A stretch of 64,000 nucleotides of DNA from JBEEFP01 sp041166085 (GCA_041166085.1 JBEEFP010000098.1:77761-141760); one strand, 5' to 3'; positions 1 to 8,964 are shown, counted from the first letter of the stretch. Notes: generated from the letters alone by a model not told the origin. Made by a program: numbers and translations.

Positions 1-391
1 CGACGGCGGACAGGATCGCGACCACTCCCATCCCCGACGCGAACACGACACCAACACCCGCATCGACCGGGGCCCGCCACACCTCGCTCGCTCCGACCAG
101 TGCCAGGCTGCCGCTCACGATGCCCAATGTTGCCACCCAACGGCGCCAGCCCATGATTGCGGCGATCCACGTGGCGGCCGCGCCCGCGGGCAGGAAGGCC
201 AAACCGACGAAGAGGATGCGGGCGCCCGTCCCCCGAACCACGCCCAACTCGTCGGCCGTCCTCGCCAGCGCGAAGGCCGACCGCGACGCCTGGCCGGTCC
301 GGGCCCACGGCAGGAAGGCGGCGACCGCGATGGACACGACTGCGCCCACCGTGAGGCCTACGGCCGCCCGGCGGCGTAGCATTTCGGTCAT
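1..391 (-). CDS. Polytopic membrane protein, C-terminus off the left edge
   Basis: An open frame on the minus strand begins with ATG at 391 and runs off the window edge without a stop; at least 130 residues. It starts MTEMLRRRAAVG and shows about four hydrophobic helices (roughly residues 10-28, 55-77, 84-100 and 113-130) with arginines on the probable cytoplasmic side. I do not recognise a family. A second ATG at 382 is possible. Its start codon overlaps that of the divergent aldolase gene (390), so the two genes share essentially no intergenic DNA. The sequence just upstream on the minus strand (GGGAGGGG, then ATACT) could act as a ribosome site or -10 element. The frame is convincing from its membrane pattern; the function is unknown. 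Confidence 0.6.
   Translation of the reverse strand, partial: MTEMLRRRAAVGLTVGAVVSIAVAAFLPWARTGQASRSAFALARTADELGVVRGTGARILFVGLAFLPAGAAATWIAAIMGWRRWVATLGIVSGSLALVGASEVWRAPVDAGVGVVFASGMGVVAILSAV
377..382 (+). promoter_or_regulatory. Leaderless -10 element of the aldolase gene
   Basis: TAGCAT lies 7 bases before the ATG at 390. There is no room for a leader with a Shine-Dalgarno sequence, so transcription would begin at or beside the start codon. This supports starting the aldolase at 390 rather than at the longer ORF start at 120. Confidence 0.5.
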
Positions 392-1151
392 GGCCGAGTA
401 TCCCCTCCCCCAGATCCCGACGTTCGACAACGTCGCCGACGAGCGACTCCACCGCAAGCAGCGCCTCGCCGCCGCCTTCCGGCTCTTCAGCCGGTTCGGG
501 TTCGACGAAGGGGTGGCGGGACACATCACCGCCCGTGATCCGGAGCTCCTCGATCACTTCTGGGTGAACCCCTTCGCCATGCACTTCGGACAGATCCGCG
601 CGTCCGATCTCATCCTGGTGAACCACGACGGTGAGGTGGTCGAGGGCAAGCGCCCCGTCAACACCGCCGCCTTCGTCATCCACTCCCAGGTCCACGCCGC
701 ACGCCCCGACATCGTCGCTGCCGCCCATTCGCATTCGGTGTACGGCAAGACGTGGTCGACCCTCGGCCGGCCCCTCGATCCCATCACCCAGGACGTCTGC
801 GCGTTCTACGGCGACCACGCCGTCTTCGACGACTACACCGGCGTGGTCCTCGACCTCGAGGAGGGCAAGCGCATCGCCCACGCCCTCGCCGGCAACAAGG
901 CCGCCATCCTCCGCAACCACGGTCTGCTCACGGTCGGTCAGACGGTCGACGAAGCCGCGTGGTGGTTCATCACGATGGAGCGGTCGTGCCAGGCCCAGCT
1001 CATGGCCGAGGCCGCGGGGACGCCCGTGCTCATCGACAAGGACCAGGCCGAGACCACTAGCAAGTTCGTCGGCAACTCGTTCGCGGGCTGGCTCTCGTTC
1101 CAGCCCCTGTACGACCGCATCGTGCGGGAGCAGCCCGACCTCCTCGACTGA
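390..1151 (+). CDS. Class II aldolase/adducin family protein
   Basis: 253 residues beginning MAEYPLPQIP. The family comprises zinc-dependent aldolases and epimerases such as fuculose-1-phosphate aldolase and ribulose-5-phosphate 4-epimerase. Visible signatures are the early 'GHITARD' turn, the zinc-binding pair in 'AAAHSHSVYGKTW' and the later 'RNHGLLTVG' histidine, in the spacing expected of a complete class II aldolase domain. Length fits the 'class II aldolase/adducin' group whose substrates are mostly unassigned. The longer frame back to 120 is Arg/Pro-rich and is the antisense of the edge membrane gene, so it is rejected. No pathway partner is adjacent, so the substrate cannot be inferred. 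Confidence 0.88.
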   Translation: MAEYPLPQIPTFDNVADERLHRKQRLAAAFRLFSRFGFDEGVAGHITARDPELLDHFWVNPFAMHFGQIRASDLILVNHDGEVVEGKRPVNTAAFVIHSQVHAARPDIVAAAHSHSVYGKTWSTLGRPLDPITQDVCAFYGDHAVFDDYTGVVLDLEEGKRIAHALAGNKAAILRNHGLLTVGQTVDEAAWWFITMERSCQAQLMAEAAGTPVLIDKDQAETTSKFVGNSFAGWLSFQPLYDRIVREQPDLLD

Positions 1152-1224
1152 GCTCTCCCTCTGGTTCGCTCGCTGACGCTCTGACGGTCGACCATGGCAA
1201 CGAGTGCATCGAGAACGCCCGATT

Positions 1225-1255
1225 CTTGACCGCGCGGTCAAGGCAGGGCTAGCAA
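1225..1255 (+). promoter_or_regulatory. Palindromic operator over a -35/-10 promoter for the flavin monooxygenase
   Basis: Positions 1225-1242 form a perfect 18-base palindrome, CTTGACCGCGCGGTCAAG. Its left half contains TTGACC (1226-1231), a good -35 hexamer; 18 bases later TAGCAA (1250-1255) can serve as the -10, followed 5 bases later by the ATG at 1261. An operator placed on the -35 is the usual geometry for TetR-type repression. No TetR gene lies within the window, so the regulator is unknown. Confidence 0.55.
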
Positions 1256-1260
1256 GTGGC

Positions 1261-2439
1261 ATGGAATGGCCCCTGCGGTTCGGCATCTTCCTCGCCCCCT
1301 TCCACCCCGTCGGGCAGAACCCGACCCTCGCCCTCGAGCGTGACCTGGAACTGGTCGTACGTCTCGACGAGCTCGGCTATGACGAAGCGTGGTTCGGCGA
1401 ACATCACTCGGCGGGCTACGAGATCATCGCCTCGCCCGAGGTCTTCATCGGGGTGGCGTCGCAGCGCACGAACCACATCAAGCTGGGCACCGGGGTCAGC
1501 TCACTCCCCTATCACCACCCACTGATCCTCGCCGACCGCATGGTGCTGCTCGACCATCTCACACGCGGCCGCACGATGTTCGGCGTCGGCCCGGGCGCGC
1601 TGCCGTCGGACGCGTTCATGATGGGCATCGACCCGGCCAAGCAGCGGGAGATGATGGAGGAGTCGCTCGAGGCCATCCTCGCGTTGCTCGACGGGAGCGA
1701 ACCGGTCACGCGGGAGACCGACTGGTTCACGCTGCGCGACGCCCGCCTGCAACTGCGTCCCTACACCTTCCCCCGCTTCGAGATCGCCGTCGCCGCGCAG
1801 GTGTCCCCAGCGGGACCACGAGCGGCGGGGCGCTTCGGTCTCGACCTGCTGTCGATCGGCGCAACATCGGTCGGTGGGTTCGACATCCTCGGCAGCCACT
1901 GGACCGTGATGGAGGAACGGTCGGCCGAGTTCGGCACCACGGTCGACCGGCGCGGCTGGCGGCTGGTTGGACCGATGCACATCGCCGAGACCGAGGAGCA
2001 GGCGCGCAAGGACGTCGAGCACGGTCTGGTCGATTGGGTGGACTACTTCCGCCGCGTCGCCGCCCTGCCGCTCGCTCCGGAGAGCGACGACGCCGGCGAG
2101 CTGGTCGACGCCATCAACGGAACGGGCTTCGCGACCATCGGCACGCCCGACATGGCGGTCGCGCAGATCCAGCGTCTCGTCGACCAGTCGGGCGGCTTCG
2201 GCACCTTCCTGTTCATGGCGCACGAGTGGGCCGACCGCCAGGCCACGCTGCGCTCCTACGAGCTGTTCGCGCGGGAGGTCATGCCCCTCTTCCAGGGCTC
2301 GACGCCGTCACTGGTGAACTCCCGCGACTGGGCCGCGGCCAACCGCCCGGAGTTCATCGGCGCCGTGACCACCGCCATCATGAGCGAGGTCCAGAAGCAC
2401 CACGCCGAGAAGGAAGCCAAGAAGACCACCGCGTCGTAA
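1261..2439 (+). CDS. LLM-class flavin-dependent monooxygenase
   Basis: 392 residues from MEWPLRFGIF. The luciferase-like monooxygenase fold is indicated by the first beta strand 'FGIFLAPFHP', 'LDELGYDEAWFGEHH', 'SPEVFIGVASQRTNHIKLGTGVS', 'HPLILADRMVLLDHLTRGR' and 'FGVGPG'. The full-length LLM sequence without a bacterial luciferase partner resembles the limonene-monooxygenase/alkanal-monooxygenase-like group, which uses reduced flavin supplied by a separate reductase. The C-terminus (from about residue 300) carries the usual 'GTPDMAVAQIQRLVDQSGGFGTFLF' end strand. The start at 1261 follows directly after the probable operator/promoter; the longer frame from 1204 would include those elements. 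Substrate unknown. Confidence 0.88.
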   Translation: MEWPLRFGIFLAPFHPVGQNPTLALERDLELVVRLDELGYDEAWFGEHHSAGYEIIASPEVFIGVASQRTNHIKLGTGVSSLPYHHPLILADRMVLLDHLTRGRTMFGVGPGALPSDAFMMGIDPAKQREMMEESLEAILALLDGSEPVTRETDWFTLRDARLQLRPYTFPRFEIAVAAQVSPAGPRAAGRFGLDLLSIGATSVGGFDILGSHWTVMEERSAEFGTTVDRRGWRLVGPMHIAETEEQARKDVEHGLVDWVDYFRRVAALPLAPESDDAGELVDAINGTGFATIGTPDMAVAQIQRLVDQSGGFGTFLFMAHEWADRQATLRSYELFAREVMPLFQGSTPSLVNSRDWAAANRPEFIGAVTTAIMSEVQKHHAEKEAKKTTAS

Positions 2440-2520
2440 TTGCCGGGTGGTGGTGCCACCACTCGACCCTGCCGTGGAGGCTGGCTTGGAGCGGCGAGTG
2501 TGGCATGCGAGGCTCGCATC

Positions 2521-4971
2521 ATGGGCGCCATCGGCGTGCGTCTGCGGGCTGAGCTCCGTTCGTCCTGGCGCTCATGGCTCGCGCTCGCGCTCCTGATCGG
2601 GATCTTCGGCGGTGTCGTGCTGGGCGTCGCGGCCGGCGCCCGCCGAACGGCAACCGCCTTTCCCCACCTGGTCGACAAGTCCAACGGCAGCGACGGGCTG
2701 GTCGGCGCGTTCAAGAACGGCGCCAACGACTACTACCGCACCGTCGGGCGCGACCCGCGGGTCCTCGACTTCGGACTGATCGGGGGGATGCCGGTCTATC
2801 CCGTCGGTCCCGACGGGCAACCCGGCTCGTTCAACGGCAACGCCCTTGCGCCCGTCGACGGAAAGATCGGATCGACCATCGACCGCCCGCTCGTGCTCGC
2901 CGGTCGCCTGCCCAAGCCTGACGCGCCCCGCGAGGTCTTCGTCAACGAGATCAGCGGTCGTATGCGGCACCTCCACGTCGGCAGTCCCATCAAGGTGGTG
3001 GCCGCCAGCCTTGGCGACGAGGGCAGAGATGCACCCACCGACGTCGAACCCTTCACCCTGACCGTCGTCGGCATCGGCCGCTTCAACAGCGAGATCGTGC
3101 CGACGACCAAGTTCGACATCACCGAGCTGTTGCTCATGACGCCAGCCGGCTACCGCACCTATGCCAAGAACCGTCCGTTGAACTTCGACGGCATCTTCGT
3201 CCGCCTGCGCCCCGGTGCAGATGCGAATGCCTTCCGCCACGCCGCAAAGGCCCTGGCCCAGACGCGCAGCGAAGAGGTCGGCGGGGACATCCTCTACGCC
3301 GACTACGCCGACCGCAACGCCCGGGTCGAGCGCACCATCCAGCCCCAGGCGGCAGCGCTGGCGCTGTTCGCTGCGTTCGCGGGCCTGTCCGGCTTCCTCG
3401 TGATCGGCCAGGCGTTGTCCCGCCAGCTGAGTGACGACGCGACCGAGGTGCCGATCCTCCGAACCATCGGGCTCACCCGCGCCCAGCTCGTCCGCCTCGC
3501 GCTGCTACGCACAGGGCTGGTCGCGGGTGTTGCGGCAGTGATCGCCGTCGTCGTGGCCGTCGTCATGTCCCCGCTGTTCCCGATCGGCGCCGCTCGGCGC
3601 GCCTATGTCCATCCGGGGGTGGACGTGAACGTGGCCGTGCTGGCCGCGGGTGCGGTCGTCATCGTCGCGTTGTTCCTGGCGCGCGCGGCCGTACCGGCGT
3701 GGCGCTTGGCGTCGACTCCGGCCGGAGTGGAGGGAACCGCGTCGGGGGGCAACGAGCGGACATCTGCCACTGCGGGCTGGCTGAGCGGGGTGCTGCCTGC
3801 CAGCGCGGCGACGGGCGTGCGAATGGCGCTCGAACCGGGACGGGGGCGAACGGCCGTCCCCGTCCGCACCACCCTGGCGGGCGCCATCGTCGCGCTGGCG
3901 GCTGTGGCGACGACCGCGACCTTCGCCGTCAACCTGAACCGGCTGGTGAGCACCCCGCGCCTCTACGGCCGAGGGTGGGACGTGCTGTTCGACGCCAGCT
4001 TCGGCCCACTCCCCAGGGACACCGTCGACCCCGTGCTGCGAAGGTCACACGTGGTCGAGTCGTACTCGGGTGGCTTCTACGGCGAGGCGTCGGTGGAGGG
4101 CAAGCCAGTGACCGCGGTGGGGATCCACGGGCCGGTGCGACCCGTCATCGTGTCCGGGCGGGCGGCCGCGCGCGCCGACGAGGTCGTGCTCGGCTCCGTG
4201 ACCCTCCGACGGACCCACCGGTCGGTGGGCGATCGCGTCGCGGTCGATCTGGGCGACGGCGCCACGCAGATGCGCGTCGTCGGGCGCGCGGTGTTCCCCG
4301 CGATGGGACGCGGCTCGTTCCCGCAGACGGGTCTCGGCGAGGGCCTGATGGTGACGGACCGGGTGCTCGAACCGCGCGACGAGTCGCTCCAGGGTCTGTC
4401 CTTCTTCAACTTCTTCCTGATCAAGCTGCAGCCGGGGACGACGTCGGCCCAGGAGCGGGCCCTCGTACGCGCCCTCACGCCGCTGTGCCCGCCGCAGCAG
4501 GACTGCCAGGTGCGCACCACGCGGGACCATGACCTGGCCGAGCGACCGGCCGAGATCGCCAACCTCGAACGCATCCGCTGGACCCCGGTGGTGCTCGCTG
4601 GCGTCCTCGCCGCTCTCGCCATCGCCACGGTGGCGCACACGCTGCTGACCTCCATCCGGCGGCGGCGCCGCGACCTGGCGATGCTCAAGACCATCGGCTT
4701 CCAGCGTGGGCAGGTCTCCGCCGCGGTGGCGTGGCAGGCCACCACCTTCGCCACCGTCGCACTGATCGGCCTGCCGCTGGGACTCGCCCTCGGACGAGTC
4801 CTGTGGCGCGCCCTCGCCAACCAGATGGGCATCGTTCCCGACGTGGCCACACCCGCGCTGGCGTTGGTCCTCGCCGTCCCCGTGACCATCGTGCTGGCCA
4901 ACGTCATCGCCGTCGTGCCCGGCTGGCTCGCGGGCCGGGTTCGGCCCGCCGTCGCCCTCCGGGCCGAGTAG
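2521..4971 (+). CDS. FtsX-like ABC transporter permease, two permease domains
   Basis: 816 residues. An N-terminal helix (about 20-42, 'LALALLIGIFGGVVLGVAAGARR') is followed by a large extracytoplasmic region, a three-helix FtsX block (about 275-405), a second helix near 455-480, another periplasmic region and a C-terminal FtsX block (about 685-815, with 'LAMLKTIGFQRGQVSAAVAWQ'). This double MacB/FtsX arrangement is typical of actinobacterial lipoprotein- or peptide-export type permeases. No ATPase gene follows: the next gene is convergent and 8 bases away, so the ATP-binding partner must be encoded elsewhere. The frame opens upstream with TTG at 2440, but ATG 2521 begins the recognisable cytoplasmic 'RLRAELRSSWRSW' segment. 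Confidence 0.85.
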   Translation: MGAIGVRLRAELRSSWRSWLALALLIGIFGGVVLGVAAGARRTATAFPHLVDKSNGSDGLVGAFKNGANDYYRTVGRDPRVLDFGLIGGMPVYPVGPDGQPGSFNGNALAPVDGKIGSTIDRPLVLAGRLPKPDAPREVFVNEISGRMRHLHVGSPIKVVAASLGDEGRDAPTDVEPFTLTVVGIGRFNSEIVPTTKFDITELLLMTPAGYRTYAKNRPLNFDGIFVRLRPGADANAFRHAAKALAQTRSEEVGGDILYADYADRNARVERTIQPQAAALALFAAFAGLSGFLVIGQALSRQLSDDATEVPILRTIGLTRAQLVRLALLRTGLVAGVAAVIAVVVAVVMSPLFPIGAARRAYVHPGVDVNVAVLAAGAVVIVALFLARAAVPAWRLASTPAGVEGTASGGNERTSATAGWLSGVLPASAATGVRMALEPGRGRTAVPVRTTLAGAIVALAAVATTATFAVNLNRLVSTPRLYGRGWDVLFDASFGPLPRDTVDPVLRRSHVVESYSGGFYGEASVEGKPVTAVGIHGPVRPVIVSGRAAARADEVVLGSVTLRRTHRSVGDRVAVDLGDGATQMRVVGRAVFPAMGRGSFPQTGLGEGLMVTDRVLEPRDESLQGLSFFNFFLIKLQPGTTSAQERALVRALTPLCPPQQDCQVRTTRDHDLAERPAEIANLERIRWTPVVLAGVLAALAIATVAHTLLTSIRRRRRDLAMLKTIGFQRGQVSAAVAWQATTFATVALIGLPLGLALGRVLWRALANQMGIVPDVATPALALVLAVPVTIVLANVIAVVPGWLAGRVRPAVALRAE

Positions 4972-4979
4972 TCGCGGAG

Positions 4980-5573
4980 CTAACGAGGGTCGCGCCACAT
5001 CGGGCGGGCGACGAAGTCACCGCCGACGGCCACCTCGCCCAGCACCTCGAAGCCATGCCGTTCGTAGAACGGCACGTTGCGGATGTTGCTCGACTCCAGG
5101 TACGCGCCGAGGCCTTGGCGGTCGCAGCGATCGAGCACCTCGCGCATCAGCAGCGTGCCCAGGCCGCTCCCCTGCTGGGCTGTGCGCGTTCCCAACACGC
5201 TGAGGTAGAAGTGCGGACCGCGATCGTGGGGATGCCACGCGCTGATGGCCAACAGGCCGGTTGCCATCTCGTCGCCGTTCGGGTGGGCCTCGAAGATCGG
5301 CCCGAGGGCAGCGACTCCGGTGTCGTCGAACAGCTCGACATCGGGCGGCGACCAGATGGCCACCGCCTCGTCGTGTGCGCCCACGACGTAGGTGTGTCCG
5401 TGCGGGAACCCGATCTCGAGCATGGCGCGCAAGAAGGCCGCGCCGCCCTGCAGCCGATCTTCGGGCGCGGGATACATCCACGCCAGCATCGGATCCTCGA
5501 AGAAGGCGTCGACCAGCGCTCCTTCGAGCTCGTCGAGCTGGTCCCGCAGGGCGTGGCGCACCGTCGTCGGCAT
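4980..5573 (-). CDS. GNAT family N-acetyltransferase
   Basis: 197 residues from MPTTVRHAL. GNAT signatures: N-terminal 'RDQLDELEGALVDAFFEDPMLAWMYP', the acetyl-CoA loop near 'LGTRTAQQGSGLGTLLMREVLDRCD' (Q/RxxGxG/A pattern) and the C-terminal 'LESSNIRNVPFYERHGFEVLGE'. This is the small-molecule GNAT type; substrate not predictable. The 57-base upstream extension of the frame is low-complexity and is dropped. Convergent with the permease gene, with only 8 bases between stop codons. Confidence 0.85.
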   Translation of the reverse strand: MPTTVRHALRDQLDELEGALVDAFFEDPMLAWMYPAPEDRLQGGAAFLRAMLEIGFPHGHTYVVGAHDEAVAIWSPPDVELFDDTGVAALGPIFEAHPNGDEMATGLLAISAWHPHDRGPHFYLSVLGTRTAQQGSGLGTLLMREVLDRCDRQGLGAYLESSNIRNVPFYERHGFEVLGEVAVGGDFVARPMWRDPR

Positions 5574-5651
5574 CGCCCTGCATTGTGCTTTAGCGCACGG
5601 AGGTGGGCCAGGACCCCCGCTCGTGCGCAATAGCGAGTCGGCCTTCCTGGA

Positions 5652-6179
5652 TCACGGGCCGCCGGGCGTGTCGACGTCGAGGACCAGGCCGCGGACGACG
5701 GCGTCCCACAGCTCGCCGTCGCGGCGGCGGTAGTGGCGCCGGAGGCGTCCCTCCTCGACGAAGCCGAACTTCTCGTAGAGCGCAGCCGCGGGCTCGTTGG
5801 TCGGCCAGTGCTGGAGCGCGACCTTGTGGGCGCCGATGTCGCGCGCCCAGTCGACGCCGCATTGCAGCAACGCCGATCCCACTCCTCTCCCCCGCCATCC
5901 GGCATCGACCATCATGCCGACCTCGGCCACGCCGTAGCCGAGCAGGAAGATGCCGAGGTTGCCCACGACCGTCCCGGCATCGTCGACGGCCACCCAGGAC
6001 GACTGCGTCTCCGACGCGATCGACTCGAGGAAGACCCGGCGGTCACGCTCGACGTCGAGGGGGAGCTCGGCGCCGATGCCCCGGCCCTCGCCCGCGACCG
6101 CCTCGCGCAACTCGATGTACGCGTCGGCGTCTTCCGCGACAGAGAGCCGGACGGTGAAGCTCAGGGACGGGCGTCCCAC
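5652..6179 (-). CDS. GNAT family N-acetyltransferase (RimJ-like)
   Basis: 175 residues. Motif A is seen in 'VGMMVDAGWRGRGVGSALLQ' (R-G-x-G-V-G, acetyl-CoA pyrophosphate loop), followed by 'KVALQHWPTNEPAAALYEKFGFVEEG' and the typical 'RHYRRRDGELWDAV' end of ribosomal-protein or antibiotic type acetyltransferases. The GTG start lies inside the 3' end of gcvPB (overlap 19 bases), so it is probably translated as the last or next-to-last gene of the glycine-cleavage transcript. No sequence link to glycine metabolism is evident; the coupling may simply be positional. Confidence 0.83.
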   Translation of the reverse strand: MGRPSLSFTVRLSVAEDADAYIELREAVAGEGRGIGAELPLDVERDRRVFLESIASETQSSWVAVDDAGTVVGNLGIFLLGYGVAEVGMMVDAGWRGRGVGSALLQCGVDWARDIGAHKVALQHWPTNEPAAALYEKFGFVEEGRLRRHYRRRDGELWDAVVRGLVLDVDTPGGP

Positions 6180-7654
6180 GTGGGGATGAGCTGGCGGGCG
6201 GCGCGCGCTTCGTCGACCCGTCCGACCGGCGTGGTGCGGGGTGCAGCCGACGCTCCCTCGGGTGACTGCGCGATGCGCTCGAGGGCGTCACCGAGCGCCG
6301 CGAGGGTCTGCGGGCTCTCCGTCTCGGTGGGCTCGATCATGAGCGCCTCCTCGACGATGAGCGGGAAGTAGACGGTCGGCGCGTGGAACCCCTCTTCGAG
6401 CAGCCGCTTGGCCACGTCGATGGCCTTCAACGACGCCTGCTTCTTGAGCGACGTGGTCGACGCCACGAACTCGTGCATGTTCGGGCGGTCGTAAGGGATG
6501 TCGTAGATGCCCCGGAGGCGATGACGCAGCCAGTTGGCGTTCAGCACGGCCGCCTCGGCGACGCGGCGCAGACCGTCGCCACCGTTGGCCAGGATGTAGG
6601 AGTACGCACGCGCCAAGGCCAGCGCGTTGCCGTGCCACGAGTGCACGCGACCGATCGACTTGGATGGGGTGACCCACGCGTAGGAACCGTCGTCTCCCAG
6701 CACCGGCAGCGGGCCGGGCAGGTAGTCCGCGAGGCGCGGTGACACCGCCACCGGGCCGGCACCGGGCCCACCACCCCCATGTGGCACGGCGAAGGTCTTG
6801 TGCAGGTTCATGTGCACGATGTCGAACCCCATGTCGCCAGGACGGGTGACCCCGAGGATGGCGTTGAGGTTGGCGCCGTCGTAATAGAGCAGGCCGCCGA
6901 CCTCGTGGACGGCCGCGGCGATCTCGGCGATGTCCTCCTCGAACAGCCCGAGGGTGTTGGGGTTGGTGAGCATGATGCCGGCCACGTCTTCGTCGAGCCG
7001 CTCGCGCAGCGCGGCGACGTCGACGCAACCGCGCTCGTCGGACGGGACGGTGACGGTCTCGTACCCGCCCAGCGTTACCGACGCCGGGTTGGTGCCGTGG
7101 GCCGAGTCGGGGATGATGACCTTGGTGCGTTGCCGGCCCTGGTCGCGATGCCAGGCCCGCATGAGCAGGAGCCCGGTGAGCTCGCCGGACGCGCCGGCGG
7201 GCGGCTGCAGAGTGGCTGCATGCATGCCCGTGACGCGGCACAGGATGGAAGCGAGGTCGGCCAGCAGCTCCATCCACCCCTGGGTGAGCGACGGCGGGGC
7301 GGCCGGGTGTACGTCGGTGAGGCCAGGCAGCGACGCCGCGTCGTCGCACAGCTTGGGGTTGTACTTCATGGTGCAGGAGCCGAGCGGGTAGGCGCCGAGG
7401 TCCACCGAGTACTGCCGGTGCGTGAGCCGGGTGAAATGGGCGACGAGGTCGCGCTCGGAGACCTCGCACACCGGCGTGGGCTCGTCGCGGAGGTGGGCCA
7501 GCGGCACCAGCTCTTCGGCCGTCCACTCGGGGAGGTTGGTGGTGCGGAACGACGCCGCCACCCGTCCCGGCGACGAGAGCTCGAAGATGGTCGGCTCCTC
7601 CTCGCGGCCCATGATGGGGGCGCTGGTGGCCTTGCCCCCGGGCTTCTGCGTCAT
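6161..7654 (-). CDS. gcvPB: Glycine dehydrogenase (decarboxylating) subunit 2
   Basis: 497 residues. C-terminal half of the P-protein, which binds pyridoxal phosphate and decarboxylates glycine onto the lipoyl arm of GcvH. The PLP lysine sits in 'MNLHKTFAVPHGGGGPGAGP'; the upstream 'LTNPNTLGLFEEDI' and 'YYDGANLNAI' segments are conserved cofactor-pocket strands, and 'YPLGSCTMKYNPK' near residue 85 is diagnostic. The ATG at 7654 overlaps the gcvPA stop (ATGA), replacing a much longer spurious upstream extension. Split P-proteins are the norm in Firmicutes, archaea and some deep actinobacteria, whereas mycobacteria have a fused form. The L-protein (Lpd) gene is not in the window. Confidence 0.96.
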   Translation of the reverse strand: MTQKPGGKATSAPIMGREEEPTIFELSSPGRVAASFRTTNLPEWTAEELVPLAHLRDEPTPVCEVSERDLVAHFTRLTHRQYSVDLGAYPLGSCTMKYNPKLCDDAASLPGLTDVHPAAPPSLTQGWMELLADLASILCRVTGMHAATLQPPAGASGELTGLLLMRAWHRDQGRQRTKVIIPDSAHGTNPASVTLGGYETVTVPSDERGCVDVAALRERLDEDVAGIMLTNPNTLGLFEEDIAEIAAAVHEVGGLLYYDGANLNAILGVTRPGDMGFDIVHMNLHKTFAVPHGGGGPGAGPVAVSPRLADYLPGPLPVLGDDGSYAWVTPSKSIGRVHSWHGNALALARAYSYILANGGDGLRRVAEAAVLNANWLRHRLRGIYDIPYDRPNMHEFVASTTSLKKQASLKAIDVAKRLLEEGFHAPTVYFPLIVEEALMIEPTETESPQTLAALGDALERIAQSPEGASAAPRTTPVGRVDEARAARQLIPTWDARP

Positions 7655-8964
7655 CGAACCACCTTCTCGAAGGCGGCGGCATAGGCGTCGATCTCGGCAC
7701 GCGTGCGTCGCTCCGTGACGGCGACGAGCAACCCGCCGCCGTACTCGTCGTCGAGGGCGACGCCCGCGAGGAAGCCCTCCTCGGCCATGCGGTCGACGAT
7801 GGTTGCGCCCGGCACCGACGTGCGCACCGCGAACTCGCGCAGGACCGGCGCGTCGACCAACGACTCGACACCGTCGATGGCCAACAGCGCCTCGCGCGCG
7901 TATCGAGTACCCCGGGCGCAACGCAGCGCGACCTCCCGCAGGCCGGCGGTGCCGAGCCACGACAGCTGGATGGCACAGCACACCGCGATCAGCGTCTGGT
8001 TGGTGCACACGTTGGACGAGGCCTTCTCCCGCCGGATGTCCTGCTCACGCGTGCGCAGGGTGGTGACGTAGGCCCGCCTGCCCTCGACGTCGACCGTTTC
8101 GCCGACCAGCCGGCCGGGCAGACGCCGCACGTGCTCCTGGCGGCATGCGAACAACCCCAGGTACGGACCACCGAGCGACAGCGGGGTGCCGAAGGGTTGC
8201 CCCTCCCCCACCACCACGTCCGCGCCCTGCGAGCCCGGTGACCGCAGGAGCCCGGCGCTGACGGGATCGGCGGCGACGAGCAGCAACGCACCCGTGCGCT
8301 TGGCCGCCTCGAGGTCCTCGAGGCAGCCCAGGAAGTTGGGCTGCTGCACGAGCACCGCGCCGGGCTCGCCGTCGTCGGGCCACGCGGTGACACCGTCGAC
8401 GAGAGGCACCTCGATGATGTCGTGCCCCGTACCCGCCGCGAACGTGCGGATGACCTGGCGCCATGTGGGGTGCACGCCCTGGGACACCCACACCATCTGG
8501 CGGCCCGACGCGGCCACCGCGAGGTTCACCGCCTCCACGCAGGCGGTGGCCCCGTCGTAGAGCGACGCGTTGGCGATCTCCAGACCCGCCAGTCGGGCGA
8601 TGAGGGTCTGGTACTCGAACAGCGCCTGCAGAACGCCTTGGGCGACCTCGGGCTGGTACGGCGTGTAGGCGGTCACGAACTCCGAGCGGAAGGTGAGGCG
8701 CCGCGTGACCGCAGGAACCTCGTGGTCGTACGCGCCCGCCCCCGCGAAGCAGACGAGGTCGGGACCGCAGGCGCGGTTGCGTGCAGCCAGCCTGCCCATC
8801 TCGGCCATCACGTCGGGCTCGGACAGGCCGGGGTCGACGTCCAACCCGCCGGCCAGGCGCAATGCCTCTGGGATCGCGGTGAAGAGCTCGTCGAGCGATG
8901 ACAGCCCCATGAAGCCGAGCATCTCGACGATCTCGGCGTCGGTGTGCGGGACGAAGTGGCCCAT
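7651..8964 (-). CDS. gcvPA: Glycine dehydrogenase (decarboxylating) subunit 1
   Basis: 437 residues, the expected length for the N-terminal half of the split P-protein. It begins 'MGHFVPHTDAEIVEMLGFMG', with 'CFAGAGAYDHEVPAVTRR', 'TPYQPEVAQGVLQALFEYQT' and 'NASLYDGATACVEA', all characteristic of GcvPA. It pairs with gcvPB to form the decarboxylase. The start overlaps the end of gcvT by one base (TGATG) and its stop overlaps the gcvPB start by four (ATGA), so the three genes are translationally coupled. The operon order gcvT-gcvPA-gcvPB is conserved; gcvH is encoded about 4 kb upstream in the same orientation. Confidence 0.96.
   Translation of the reverse strand: MGHFVPHTDAEIVEMLGFMGLSSLDELFTAIPEALRLAGGLDVDPGLSEPDVMAEMGRLAARNRACGPDLVCFAGAGAYDHEVPAVTRRLTFRSEFVTAYTPYQPEVAQGVLQALFEYQTLIARLAGLEIANASLYDGATACVEAVNLAVAASGRQMVWVSQGVHPTWRQVIRTFAAGTGHDIIEVPLVDGVTAWPDDGEPGAVLVQQPNFLGCLEDLEAAKRTGALLLVAADPVSAGLLRSPGSQGADVVVGEGQPFGTPLSLGGPYLGLFACRQEHVRRLPGRLVGETVDVEGRRAYVTTLRTREQDIRREKASSNVCTNQTLIAVCCAIQLSWLGTAGLREVALRCARGTRYAREALLAIDGVESLVDAPVLREFAVRTSVPGATIVDRMAEEGFLAGVALDDEYGGGLLVAVTERRTRAEIDAYAAAFEKVVR

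Noticed and set aside
120..389. Arg/Pro/Ala-rich N-terminal extension of the aldolase frame
   Set aside because: It is antisense to a convincing membrane-protein frame and lacks the composition of a folded domain; the conserved aldolase starts at 390 after a -10 element.
4045..4998. Long antisense ORFs in the permease and in many other genes
   Set aside because: High-GC codon bias produces long open frames on the opposite strand; they are rich in Arg, Pro and Gly and have no domain signatures.
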